Shown here: positions 44,978-52,701 of the stretch, in pieces
How positions within the stretch are numbered: the first letter of the stretch is position 1
Layout of the letters: the number at the start of each line of letters is the position of its first letter
Source: an uncultured Lachnospiraceae bacterium
GTDB taxonomy: Bacteria > Bacillota > Clostridia > Lachnospirales > Lachnospiraceae
DNA length: 64,000 bases
Direction of reading: 5' to 3'
NCBI GenBank assembly: GCA_947177165.1
Contig: CAMWTP010000021.1
Coordinates: forward strand, 18,540-82,539
Notes under the pieces: generated by a model
What the model saw: the letters and a program-made list of their open reading frames with translations, nothing else
Told to the model about the DNA's origin: nothing
The model's database searches: none
Translations under genes and position numbers: made by a program

Positions 44978-45126
44978 TCCTCATCACCCCATTTCCCACG
45001 CTGACGCTCATTCTTTTCCTGCTGGCGCCTGCTCCACCACTTCACAAACCGGATTTTAAGCGGAACCAAAATCCCAACCGCCGCGGCAGTTGCAATCCAC
45101 CAATACCACGCAATTCCCATAAACAT
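44974..45126 (-). CDS. 50-residue membrane protein coupled to the ABC exporter
   Basis: A short gene that is easily missed. The ATG at 45126 has GGAGGAGAGC upstream and the TGA stop overlaps the ATPase start as ATGA. One hydrophobic helix (MFMGIAWYWWIATAAAVGIL) is followed by a basic and charged tail (KIRFVKWWSRRQQEK...). Translational coupling to the ATPase suggests a small accessory subunit of the exporter, or a translation primer for it. Confidence 0.75.
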   Translation of the reverse strand: MFMGIAWYWWIATAAAVGILVPLKIRFVKWWSRRQQEKNERQRGKWGDEE

Positions 45127-45257
45127 ATGCTCTCCTCCTTTATATTAGTGCAGCAGAAATTCGCAAAATGCGCGCTCTGCTGTATCTGATGTCATGAGAA
45201 TAAAAAAACGCGGTGAAATCAAAGTGTGCTTACTGTGAAATCGGTGTGAAAAAAAAT

Positions 45258-45288
45258 CGAGCAGGGGAATGCTCTTCTCCCCTACTCG
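45258..45288. repeat. type A hairpin repeat, copy 2
   Basis: CGAGCAGGGG and CCCCTACTCG form a 10-bp stem with one mismatch around the loop AATGCTCTTCT (45268-45278), identical to the loop at 32848-32858. The stem bases differ from that copy but remain paired. The right arm supplies the last codons and the TAG stop of the kinase gene. Confidence 0.6.
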
Positions 45289-46385
45289 CATGCCGGACAC
45301 CCAAAGGAACTATGTTCCATCAGAATCGGAATCGAAAAGAAAAACACAACCCCGTCCGATACATTTTTTACGCCGTACTCATAATTCTGCATAGACAGAA
45401 CCTGCGCGACAATGGCAAGCCCCAGTCCAGAACCGCCATATTGTACATCGTTATCGCGGTAAAACTTTTCCCATATCTTAGACAGCTTTTCCGGCGGTAT
45501 CTGCCTGCCCTGGTTAAAAATGGAAAAATGCAGCCTGCCATCTTCCTCGATCAGCGACAATTTGAGGATGCCACCAGGCGACACATTCTTTTTCGCATTG
45601 ACAATCAGATTGTTTAATACCTGCTCCATACGTGACTTGTCGGTATCGACATAAACTTTGTGTTCCGGAAGCTCATACTGCAGCTCAAAATCCGCATCGG
45701 GCAGGTCTGTCAGCAAACGTCCTGCTATCGTCTCCAGAAATTCCACGAAGTCAAACTGCTCCGGAACCAGTGCCGCCGCCCCCTTTTCCAGGGCGGACAA
45801 ATCTAAGAGCGCCGTGATCAGCGCACTCATCCGTTCCGTCTCCGATATGATAATTTCAGCGTATTTCTGTCTCTTTTCCTCGTCGTTTTCGTCCTGTATC
45901 CCCTCGGCATACGCCCGGATCACGCCCAACGGCGTCTTCATTTCGTGGGACAGACGGTCTGTCAATTCCTTTCGCTCCTCCAGAAGCCGTCTCTCCCGCT
46001 CCACATCTTTCCCAAGCTGGACATTTGCCTGTTCCAGTTTTTCGAGTGTATGCTGCAGACTTCCGGACATGATATTGAGATTTTTTGCAAGTTCGCCAAA
46101 TTCGTCCTTTGCGTCCACTTTGCAGGGAGAAGAGAAATCAAGCTGCGCGATCTGTTCCGCCGTCTTGCAGATCCCGGAAACTGGATCGGAGATAAACCGT
46201 CCTAACAGATAATCCACCGCCAGTATCAGCAGACAGACAAAGACAATCCAAAGCAAAAAAGCCATATCCTGCTGCAGGGGCAGCCGGGTGAAAATGACAT
46301 AGAATACAATTAAAATACTGCCGGCAATCTTTGAAATCACCACGATCTTTCTGCGCACAGTGCGGAGTGAGAACCATTCCTTCAT
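45282..46385 (-). CDS. sensor histidine kinase of the exporter locus
   Basis: A 367-residue kinase with two transmembrane helices (about 17-33 and 41-60) and almost no extracytoplasmic loop, like the intramembrane-sensing kinases linked to peptide-antibiotic exporters. HAMP at about 60-115, His147 in DRLSHEMKTPLG, N box (MEQVLNNLIVNAKKN), F box and G2 box (GGSGLGLAIVAQVL). The last four residues (PACE) and the stop come from a hairpin repeat, so the natural C-terminus may have been altered by it. It overlaps the regulator by four bases. Confidence 0.9.
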   Translation of the reverse strand: MKEWFSLRTVRRKIVVISKIAGSILIVFYVIFTRLPLQQDMAFLLWIVFVCLLILAVDYLLGRFISDPVSGICKTAEQIAQLDFSSPCKVDAKDEFGELAKNLNIMSGSLQHTLEKLEQANVQLGKDVERERRLLEERKELTDRLSHEMKTPLGVIRAYAEGIQDENDEEKRQKYAEIIISETERMSALITALLDLSALEKGAAALVPEQFDFVEFLETIAGRLLTDLPDADFELQYELPEHKVYVDTDKSRMEQVLNNLIVNAKKNVSPGGILKLSLIEEDGRLHFSIFNQGRQIPPEKLSKIWEKFYRDNDVQYGGSGLGLAIVAQVLSMQNYEYGVKNVSDGVVFFFSIPILMEHSSFGCPACE

Positions 46386-47050
46386 TTTGCCACCTCAAAT
46401 TTATATCCGGAGCGAATCAGCGTCACGATATGCTTTCCCTCGGTGCCCAATTTCTGCCGCAGGGTTTTGATATGCGTATCCACCGTCCGCGTGTTTCCCT
46501 CGAAATCATATCCCCAGATACGATTGAGCAGCTGCTCGCGTGTGAATATCTGTTCCTGATTCGTCATAAAGAAATGCAGCAGCTCATATTCCTTATGCGT
46601 CAAAGCGATTTCCTGACCGTCCAAAAACACCTTATGCGCCGCCGGCAGCATCGTAATCTTCCCCGCGCTGAGCGTGTCCGCGGGATTCGCCAAAAGACGG
46701 CGCAGCAGCGCATTGGTCTTCGCAAGCAGTACTCTTGGACTAAACGGCTTGGTCATATAGTCGTCAGCGCCATATTCATAACCTTTTAATTTGTCCTCCT
46801 CATCACTTTTGGCCGTCAGCATAATAATCGGCAGATTACTCATCTCCCGCGCTATCCGGCACACGGAAAAACCGTCGAGCTGCGGCATCATAATGTCCAG
46901 TATCATCAAATCCATCGGATTGTTCTTCAATAACATCAGCGCGTCAACGCCATCATCTGCCGCAAAACAGGTATGCCCACCCTTTTGCAGATACTCCACA
47001 ATGATGTCCTGCATCTTTTTTTCATCTTCAACTACCAGAATATTCGCCAT
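46382..47050 (-). CDS. OmpR/PhoB-family response regulator of the exporter locus
   Basis: A 222-residue regulator: acidic pair at 9-10, phospho-acceptor Asp52 in LMILDIMMPQ, Lys in DDYMTKPFS, and a C-terminal winged helix (ALTHKEYELLHFFM; NTRTVDTHIKTLRQKL). It is first in the unit regulator - kinase - small protein - ATPase - two permeases. This arrangement suggests control of the exporter in response to an envelope-active compound. Confidence 0.93.
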   Translation of the reverse strand: MANILVVEDEKKMQDIIVEYLQKGGHTCFAADDGVDALMLLKNNPMDLMILDIMMPQLDGFSVCRIAREMSNLPIIMLTAKSDEEDKLKGYEYGADDYMTKPFSPRVLLAKTNALLRRLLANPADTLSAGKITMLPAAHKVFLDGQEIALTHKEYELLHFFMTNQEQIFTREQLLNRIWGYDFEGNTRTVDTHIKTLRQKLGTEGKHIVTLIRSGYKFEVAK

Positions 47051-47154
47051 AAAATGATTTTGCCCCCTCTTCCGTTTGCTCTCTCCAGAAAAAGCCGGAA
47101 GGGATTCTCTTTAACATTGCTGTCTGTCATGGTCTGCAGCAGTCATTCAATTTT

Positions 47155-47562
47155 TTACGCATGATTCCCTGTTTCCCAGCACCACAGGGCAATCTTTTGA
47201 ATCAAATCCGTATCAACGCTCCCATATGGAATGCGTATCGTCCCTTTATCCACGCTGTATTTTTTCAGTTCTTCTCTAAATTCCGTTACTGCTGCGGGGC
47301 CAGGATAAAGGCCAATATGCTTTTTTGACGCGGCAAAATGAAGAATATTGTGATTCCTCCAATATGTTGGCATGCTCCATGAAATGCGCTCCTCCGCCTC
47401 CGGCAATGCCTGCTGCAGAGCCTGTCTCACAAGAAACAGATCTGCTTGTTTTTCCTCATCCTGACACATAATATACGCTTCAATTGTTTTAGGCTTCTCC
47501 CCGCAAAAATGATTTTGATTTGTTTTCTGAAATTCTTTCCCACACTTTGGACATTTCCACAT
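47155..47562 (-). CDS. DUF1801/YdhG-like protein with zinc ribbon
   Basis: A 135-residue protein. The ATG at 47562 has GGAGAG seven bases upstream, unlike the earlier in-frame ATG. A short N-terminal zinc ribbon (MWKCPKCGKEFQKTNQNHFC) is followed by a DUF1801-type domain (EERISWSMPTYWRNHNILHFAASKKHIGLY; FREELKKYSVDKGTIRIPYG). Such proteins are small and uncharacterised; an iron-chaperone-like fold has been proposed for relatives. It stands alone. Confidence 0.82.
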   Translation of the reverse strand: MWKCPKCGKEFQKTNQNHFCGEKPKTIEAYIMCQDEEKQADLFLVRQALQQALPEAEERISWSMPTYWRNHNILHFAASKKHIGLYPGPAAVTEFREELKKYSVDKGTIRIPYGSVDTDLIQKIALWCWETGNHA

Positions 47563-47600
47563 AATATATCTCTCCATTTTATCATTCTGATATCTACGGT

Positions 47601-47792
47601 TTATTGAATATGATTGTCTGCAGTACGTTGACTGTTTTTCTCGGTTTTATTACATGTATTTATTCCATTATACATCGATTTTCTGCTCTGTCCAGTTATA
47701 CATACGACAAAAGTGATATCCCGTCGCGTCAACGCCATGACTATTTGGTTTACAGCACAATGCAGCAAGGCGGATATAGTATAAGCGGTCAA
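47601..47792 (-). other. possible short gene remnant or repeat
   Basis: In the 329-base gap between the DUF1801 and kinase-fusion genes, the minus strand has a 63-codon frame with NQIVMALTRRDITFVVCITG. This looks protein-like rather than random, but it has no ribosome site. I cannot name it. It may be the remains of a repeated intergenic unit. The rest of the gap shows nothing I can support. Confidence 0.25.
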
Positions 47793-47891
47793 AGTCAGTA
47801 CAAAATAAAGAATTTTATCAGGAAGACGAATGATACGAAAGGATTCCTGAAAAGAATTATGGATAACCCAATAATAACACGATATTGAAAA

Positions 47892-49208
47892 TTAATCATG
47901 CGGCTTCAACATTTGCTCAAGTTTGTTTTGCAAATAGATCACAAATGAAAAAGTTTTATTTTCCAACTCATTCCATTCATCAGCATATTCTCCCCGATAA
48001 CCTTTTACCGCAAGTTCCACAAGTGGTATAAACTGATCCGGCAGCTTAGGAATCACCCATTCGGCAGCGATATCTTTAGGGCATATATCCCCCGTTTCCA
48101 ATGTGAACCACATTCTGGATAAGGTCAATATTACATTTCTTTCATCACCTTTTATATTGGATATCAGCCCCGGCAAAGAATTTTGAATCGCTTTTCGTAC
48201 TTCACTCCTCGAAACAGGAGGTATAACCGTATCAGCGCTCTTTCCCTGCAATAATACATTGTGTGCTCTCGCCTGCCATAATAGAATTATTATATCATCA
48301 TCATAACACGGTTGAGGAATTTTTCCTGCTTCTATTTCTTCCCGCAGCCATTCCCCATACATGTAATCACATTTAGGTGCAACCTTACCCAAAATAATAT
48401 TTTCCTGATCAATTATTGTCACTTCTAACGGACGTTTTTCATTACAGCCAACTGTTCCCGAACATAGCAAAAGTTGATTTGTCAATTCTTCTCTTACATT
48501 ATCTGACATCTTCTCCTTGGTAATAACCAGAATATCTATATCGCTATTTGAACGAAGTCCTCCGAGAACATAGGAACCATATAAATACATTCCAACTATC
48601 TGATTTCTGAACAATTCCGAGGTTATCGAAATAATCTGGAGCACCTGCTTTGGGAGATTTTCACTTCTTAGCAAATGTGATTTTTTCATTATTTTTTCTT
48701 TAATTATTGACACCGTTTCTTCAATGGATAAGTTTGTCGTATCTATAACATTGGATTCATAACGTCCCAAATCATTGAATTGCTCCCACATTGTTTCCAC
48801 TAATTCAATATTTGTTTGTCTATCCAATTTTGTACGTTCAATCGCACGCTTCATTGTCTGGTCTTTGCCGGCTCTCAAAACAATATAGTGCACCTCATAG
48901 CCATCATGAACCGTTCGTAACCATGGTTCCAAAAACCATACACCGATAATCCCGTCAACAACTACATCATATCCTCCGCGAACATAACACTTTGCAGCTT
49001 CTAAAAAAGCCTCAATCACTATCAAGTTTTGTTCATTCGATTCTGGTAAATGAGGCGGTATCGCACCTTTCCTAAGGTAATGGTAGAAATCATCTGTATG
49101 CATATGTACAGATTTTTCCATACTGGATTCTTTGGCAACTCTTGCCGATGTTGTGGTTTTTCCAGTTCCCGGCGGGCCAGTTATTACAACAATTCTTCCT
49201 TGTTTCAT
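47892..49208 (-). CDS. P-loop kinase fused to an aminoglycoside nucleotidyltransferase (AadA/ANT(9)-like)
   Basis: A 438-residue two-domain protein. The ATG at 49208 has GAAAGGAC upstream. Residues 1-180 are a P-loop kinase of the zeta-toxin/chloramphenicol-phosphotransferase kind (GPPGTGKTTT at 11-20, then HTDDFYHYL). Residues 185-438 match AadA/ANT(9): YGSYVLGGLRSNSDIDILV with metal-binding Asp223 and Asp225, RPLEVTIID with the likely base Glu, YGEWLREEIEAG and ERNVILTLSRMWF. The second domain would adenylylate spectinomycin or streptomycin. The first could phosphorylate a small substrate. It could give drug resistance, but neither activity is shown. Confidence 0.8.
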   Translation of the reverse strand: MKQGRIVVITGPPGTGKTTTSARVAKESSMEKSVHMHTDDFYHYLRKGAIPPHLPESNEQNLIVIEAFLEAAKCYVRGGYDVVVDGIIGVWFLEPWLRTVHDGYEVHYIVLRAGKDQTMKRAIERTKLDRQTNIELVETMWEQFNDLGRYESNVIDTTNLSIEETVSIIKEKIMKKSHLLRSENLPKQVLQIISITSELFRNQIVGMYLYGSYVLGGLRSNSDIDILVITKEKMSDNVREELTNQLLLCSGTVGCNEKRPLEVTIIDQENIILGKVAPKCDYMYGEWLREEIEAGKIPQPCYDDDIIILLWQARAHNVLLQGKSADTVIPPVSRSEVRKAIQNSLPGLISNIKGDERNVILTLSRMWFTLETGDICPKDIAAEWVIPKLPDQFIPLVELAVKGYRGEYADEWNELENKTFSFVIYLQNKLEQMLKPHD

Positions 49209-49339
49209 TGATATTTGTCCTTTCAACTTACACTTATGGTTCTGATTATAACACTTTCATTCCCCATTTACCACAAAACTGATTCAAGACATCCAAGGCA
49301 GGAATGGATAGACGGTTACTATTGAAGGGTCAGGAATGA

Positions 49340-49485
49340 GGGGCAAAGGCATTGCCCTTTATGCCTTTGCCCCCCTACGCCTGCGACTATCTTCTTTGCA
49401 GATGAACATTTATACGCTGTCAAATTATACTCACGACAGCCGCAGCCGCGAAGCGGCATATTTCCTTATGCGGCTGTGTGCATAA
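49340..49485. repeat. hairpin pair including type B repeat, copy 3
   Basis: In the 328-base gap after the fusion gene, GGGGCAAAGGCA/TGCCTTTGCCCC (49340-49373) forms a perfect 12-bp stem. Further on, a type B unit (49436-49485) has outer stem ACAGCCGCA/TGCGGCTGT, inner GCCGC/GCGGC hairpin, unpaired ATATTTCCTTA and then GTGCATA. No gene is present in the gap. Confidence 0.6.
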
Positions 49486-49536
49486 CTTTATACTGAGCGG
49501 TCAGTCTTTTCGACCGCCAGTATAACAAGTTATTTA

Positions 49537-49986
49537 TTAACAGTTCCTGATCATTTTCCTCATAAGTAGTATGATCAAAAAATAAACTGCACATACTACA
49601 ATCCCCGTGACGCAACTCCTTAACGCCAATACATACCATAGATTTTTTATTCTTTCGATTTGATAAGCGGCTATCTCTCCGCGTTCGAGAACAGCAAGCC
49701 CTAACATGGCAATCGGATAACACGCGCCCAAAACAAAAGCTATAACTGCCCCCAGAACAGTCAGCGCTTTTTGGTAAAACTTCACTTTTTTTAATGGATT
49801 GGTTTTTAGTTCAGCATTTGTAGCATGAACATCTATTTGCATTTTCATAGCATCCATCTTTTTTTTACAATCTTCGCATTCGTTAAAATGTTCCTCTATA
49901 TCCTTTTTCGTCTGTTCCGATAATATATCATCTTGATATAGCGGTAACAAATCCGAAATAATATAACATGGAAGTCCTCTATTCAT
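49537..49986 (-). CDS. anti-sigma factor with zinc-finger domain
   Basis: A 149-residue membrane protein. Residues 1-45 are a ZAS/zf-HC2 domain with HFNECEDC, the H-X3-C-X2-C metal site. A linker is followed by two transmembrane helices (ALTVLGAVIAFVLGACYPIA and SCVTGIVVCAVYFLIILLM). It would hold the ECF sigma factor at the membrane until a signal arrives. The start overlaps the sigma gene by eight bases. Confidence 0.85.
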   Translation of the reverse strand: MNRGLPCYIISDLLPLYQDDILSEQTKKDIEEHFNECEDCKKKMDAMKMQIDVHATNAELKTNPLKKVKFYQKALTVLGAVIAFVLGACYPIAMLGLAVLERGEIAAYQIERIKNLWYVLALRSCVTGIVVCAVYFLIILLMRKMIRNC

Positions 49987-50455
49987 CTTTCATAATCTCC
50001 TTTACAATTTTTTGTTTTCCTCTAAAAAAAGTGACTCTTGTCCAATTTTCTGTTTTGCCAATTATCTCACCTATCTCAGCAAAAGATAAGTTGCTAATCA
50101 GTCTTAAGTACATTACTTCACGTACAGGCTCATTCATATCATGTATCAACTGTAATATTTCTTTTTGTTCCCATTGAACACTGATCTCTTTTTCACCCTC
50201 AATTTCCAGGATACTCTCCTCCACGGATAAAATTTCCTGATGCTTTCTTAAATATTTCAACCAGACATTCTTAGCGATTCCACACAACCAAGTCAAAACG
50301 GAGCTGTTTCCCTTAAACTGGTCAATACACTGAACAGCCTGAAAAAATGTCTCTTGGGTAAGTTCTTCTGCAAGATGTTCATTATTTGTCTTGCTCAATA
50401 AAAACAAAAATACTTTTTTTGAATACATCTCATATATCTCTTCAATCAATTGCAC
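49979..50455 (-). CDS. ECF-type RNA polymerase sigma factor
   Basis: A 158-residue sigma-70-family protein. Region 2 is at about 8-70 (VFLFLLSKTNNEHLAEELTQETFFQ; SSVLTWLCGIAKNVWLKYLRK) and region 4 at about 105-155 (EPVREVMYLRLISNLSFAEIGEIIGKTENWTRV). A strong AGGAGG site precedes the ATG. With its anti-sigma partner it forms a two-gene stress-response unit; the target genes are unknown. Confidence 0.92.
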   Translation of the reverse strand: MQLIEEIYEMYSKKVFLFLLSKTNNEHLAEELTQETFFQAVQCIDQFKGNSSVLTWLCGIAKNVWLKYLRKHQEILSVEESILEIEGEKEISVQWEQKEILQLIHDMNEPVREVMYLRLISNLSFAEIGEIIGKTENWTRVTFFRGKQKIVKEIMKDE

Positions 50456-50530
50456 TTTTAACCTCCTTTCTACTCGTTAGTACCAATTTCTTCTGTTTCG
50501 TTACAATCACATTTATAAAAATGAAATAAT

Positions 50531-50560
50531 CATGGGGCGATGTTATAGAATCGCCCCATG
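50531..50560. terminator. bidirectional hairpin upstream of the sigma gene
   Basis: CATGGGGCGAT and ATCGCCCCATG form a perfect 11-bp stem around eight bases. It lies between the sigma gene start and a plus-strand frame. T-rich DNA follows on the plus strand. Confidence 0.45.
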
Positions 50561-50590
50561 TACAATCCAGTTTTTTACTGATTATTATAC

Positions 50591-50908
50591 GTGTTCTTTG
50601 TTTGTATTACCTATATTTGTTTACGTTCTGTATCACTACACGCCTATTTTTACTTCAATTACATCATTTATTGCGTCGTGCTGATTTTTGCTGCCAAAAT
50701 GCTGCCATGCACACATTATAGCAAATCCGTGTCAATTAACAAACTATTTTCAAACAGCATGCCCGATGCGGATAATCTATTGACTTCGTTTTATCAGTTG
50801 GACAATGACGCAGAAAAGGAAGTCGTGAAAACGATACAATTCAAGTTACAATATCACAAAGACAAAGGACAGGCAAAACAGGTAAAACAATTATTCAAGC
50901 CCGTCTAA
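50591..50908 (+). CDS. small hypothetical frame or gene remnant
   Basis: A 105-codon frame. The last 50 residues (MPDADNLLTSFYQLDNDAEK onward, Lys/Gln-rich) look like a real helical protein; the first half is hydrophobic and Cys/Tyr-rich and may be chance. An internal ATG at 50759 could be the true start. There is no clear ribosome site. It may be the tail of a lost gene at the left edge of the second defence island. Confidence 0.3.
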   Translation: MFFVCITYICLRSVSLHAYFYFNYIIYCVVLIFAAKMLPCTHYSKSVSINKLFSNSMPDADNLLTSFYQLDNDAEKEVVKTIQFKLQYHKDKGQAKQVKQLFKPV

Positions 50909-50981
50909 AACATAACTCGCTTAAAACACATGATTGTCTGCTTATAAGCGATATATCCACCTCAAATAACATTTGAACAAA

Positions 50982-51023
50982 TCTTGAGTAACCTTGAGTA
51001 AATTTACTCAAGATTACTCAAGA
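50982..51023. repeat. 42-bp near-perfect palindrome of TTGAGTAA units
   Basis: Two CTTGAGTAA units are followed by two inverted ones, giving a 42-base palindrome with a single mismatched pair. A further degenerate unit (TTTACCCAAG) follows. It lies between the 95-residue gene end and the small plus-strand frame. It may be an operator, a partition- or recombination-type site, or a terminator without a T-run. Confidence 0.6.
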
Positions 51024-51109
51024 TTTACCCAAGCTATCGCTTCAATACCCAATACAAATGCTGCTGATTCATTGAATCTGTATCATTAAAATGATTTTTT
51101 ATTGCCAGA

Positions 51110-51388
51110 TTATTCTGTGTCCCATATTTCACGATATGAATTAATCTGATATGCTATCATTTCCGGATAAATACCAAAATAATGTCTGCATATATCCTTA
51201 AATAATCCTAAAACCGCATCATCACCACAAAAATCAAGCATCCTATCCAATGTATAATCAACTTCACTTAATGATGCTACTCTACTGCACAAGTCAGATG
51301 CGATAGGCTTATATTGATTATAGGCAATCTCATTTATTTTTCTCAGTTGTAATGCCATTTCCTGTATTGCATCAACCACATTGTCCAT
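51110..51388 (-). CDS. small protein downstream of the DUF1016 nuclease
   Basis: A 92-residue acidic, helical protein (VVDAIQEMALQLRKINEIAYN; FKDICRHYFGIYPEM), 18 bases after the DUF1016 gene. No family is recognised. The close spacing suggests one transcript and perhaps a partner or inhibitor of the nuclease. Confidence 0.6.
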   Translation of the reverse strand: MDNVVDAIQEMALQLRKINEIAYNQYKPIASDLCSRVASLSEVDYTLDRMLDFCGDDAVLGLFKDICRHYFGIYPEMIAYQINSYREIWDTE

Positions 51389-51406
51389 TTTCACCAAAAT
51401 CTTCCT

Positions 51407-52528
51407 TTATTCCTGTGCTTCACAAACCAACAGTTTTCTCAAATCATCCACATCCGGCAAAGCTTTTTTCATTTCATCAGACATATCTTTATATGTTTTA
51501 TAAGTTGCAACTCCCAGCGGCTTCTCATAATCCCTTATTACATAATCCACGAATGCTTTGTTCATATCCTTACACAATATTAACCCTACCGAGGAATTTT
51601 CATGTTCCTTCCTTACCTTGTCATCTAAAATTGTCAGATAAGTATTTAATTGACCTAAATATGACGGTTTGAATTTACCCGTTTTCAGTTCCACCGCAAC
51701 AAGGCAATTCAGTTCTCTATTAAAGAATAAAAGATCAATGAACATTTCTTCACCTGCTACTTCAATTCTATATTGATTGCCCATAAAAATAAAGTCTGTT
51801 CCAAATCTGACAATAAATTCTTTAATATTGTTTACAATCTGATTCTCAATTATTCGCTCATCAATGTCCTCACTTGCTTCGCCAAGATTTTCTGTATTTA
51901 TGAAATCCAACAAATAGTTATCCTTGAACGCTTTTGTTGCCTTTACAGCAAACTTTGCATCGTTAAGTGTAGCAGAAAAGTTATTCGGCAGATTTCCCTG
52001 TTTGTGATACAACCCTGACCTAATATATTCTCTCAAAGTATACTTATCCCAAGCTCTAACCGCACATTCATGGATATAAAATAAACGTTCAGAAATATCC
52101 TTCGTTTTTGACAATATTTCCATATGATGCGTAAACCCCAGTGATATAAATTCATTCCAATCTATATCGCCAGCCAGCGGCTGGCGAATTGCTATCAGCA
52201 AGCCTTCACCATTCACATCCAAATCGTCAGCCATTGGCTGGCGATTTACGTAAGGACTCCACTCATCATAAAATAAACGCATATTTTTAATATTGCTCTC
52301 TGAAAAGCCTCTAATTCCCATCAATTCCGACTTTAATCTGCCCGAAATGGTCTTAATCGCATCTGTTCCCCAAGCACCATTTCTTGTATTTTCCGAAACA
52401 TACTTTCCTATTCCATAGTAAAGAGAGAGTAGTTCCGCATTACCTACTTTCGCAGCCCTATATCTACTCTTTTCAACAGCTTGCTTTATGGCAACTACTG
52501 CATATTCATACTGATTTTTTAAATCCAT
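51407..52528 (-). CDS. DUF1016/YhcG-family PD-(D/E)XK nuclease
   Basis: A 373-residue protein of the YhcG family, often found beside type I RM genes. The N-terminal helical YhcG_N domain (ELLSLYYGIGKYVSENTRN; IRGFSESNIKNMRLFYDEW) contains a central stretch of about 30 residues not typical of the core. The C-terminal nuclease domain has Asp in MFIDLLFFNREL and Glu-Leu-Lys in VAVELKTGKF. The ATG at 52528 has a GTAGGTG site. It lies 173 bases downstream of herA and may have its own promoter. Role in defence or DNA processing is inferred from context. Confidence 0.85.
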   Translation of the reverse strand: MDLKNQYEYAVVAIKQAVEKSRYRAAKVGNAELLSLYYGIGKYVSENTRNGAWGTDAIKTISGRLKSELMGIRGFSESNIKNMRLFYDEWSPYVNRQPMADDLDVNGEGLLIAIRQPLAGDIDWNEFISLGFTHHMEILSKTKDISERLFYIHECAVRAWDKYTLREYIRSGLYHKQGNLPNNFSATLNDAKFAVKATKAFKDNYLLDFINTENLGEASEDIDERIIENQIVNNIKEFIVRFGTDFIFMGNQYRIEVAGEEMFIDLLFFNRELNCLVAVELKTGKFKPSYLGQLNTYLTILDDKVRKEHENSSVGLILCKDMNKAFVDYVIRDYEKPLGVATYKTYKDMSDEMKKALPDVDDLRKLLVCEAQE

Positions 52529-52701
52529 TCTTTTCACCTACTTTCCATGCCCATCATTGACTACAGCATAACGATATAATATATATTAATCACTTATATC
52601 TGCCTAACTATACTCACCTTAACTAATTCTTGTTTAAATTACATTTTAGACATAACATCATTAAACATCAATAATACCTTGTTTTCTCAGCGTTACCAAT
52701 T

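Noticed and set aside
47604..47888. 94-codon plus-strand open frame
   Set aside because: No ribosome site and no recognisable domain; the opposite strand looks more protein-like.
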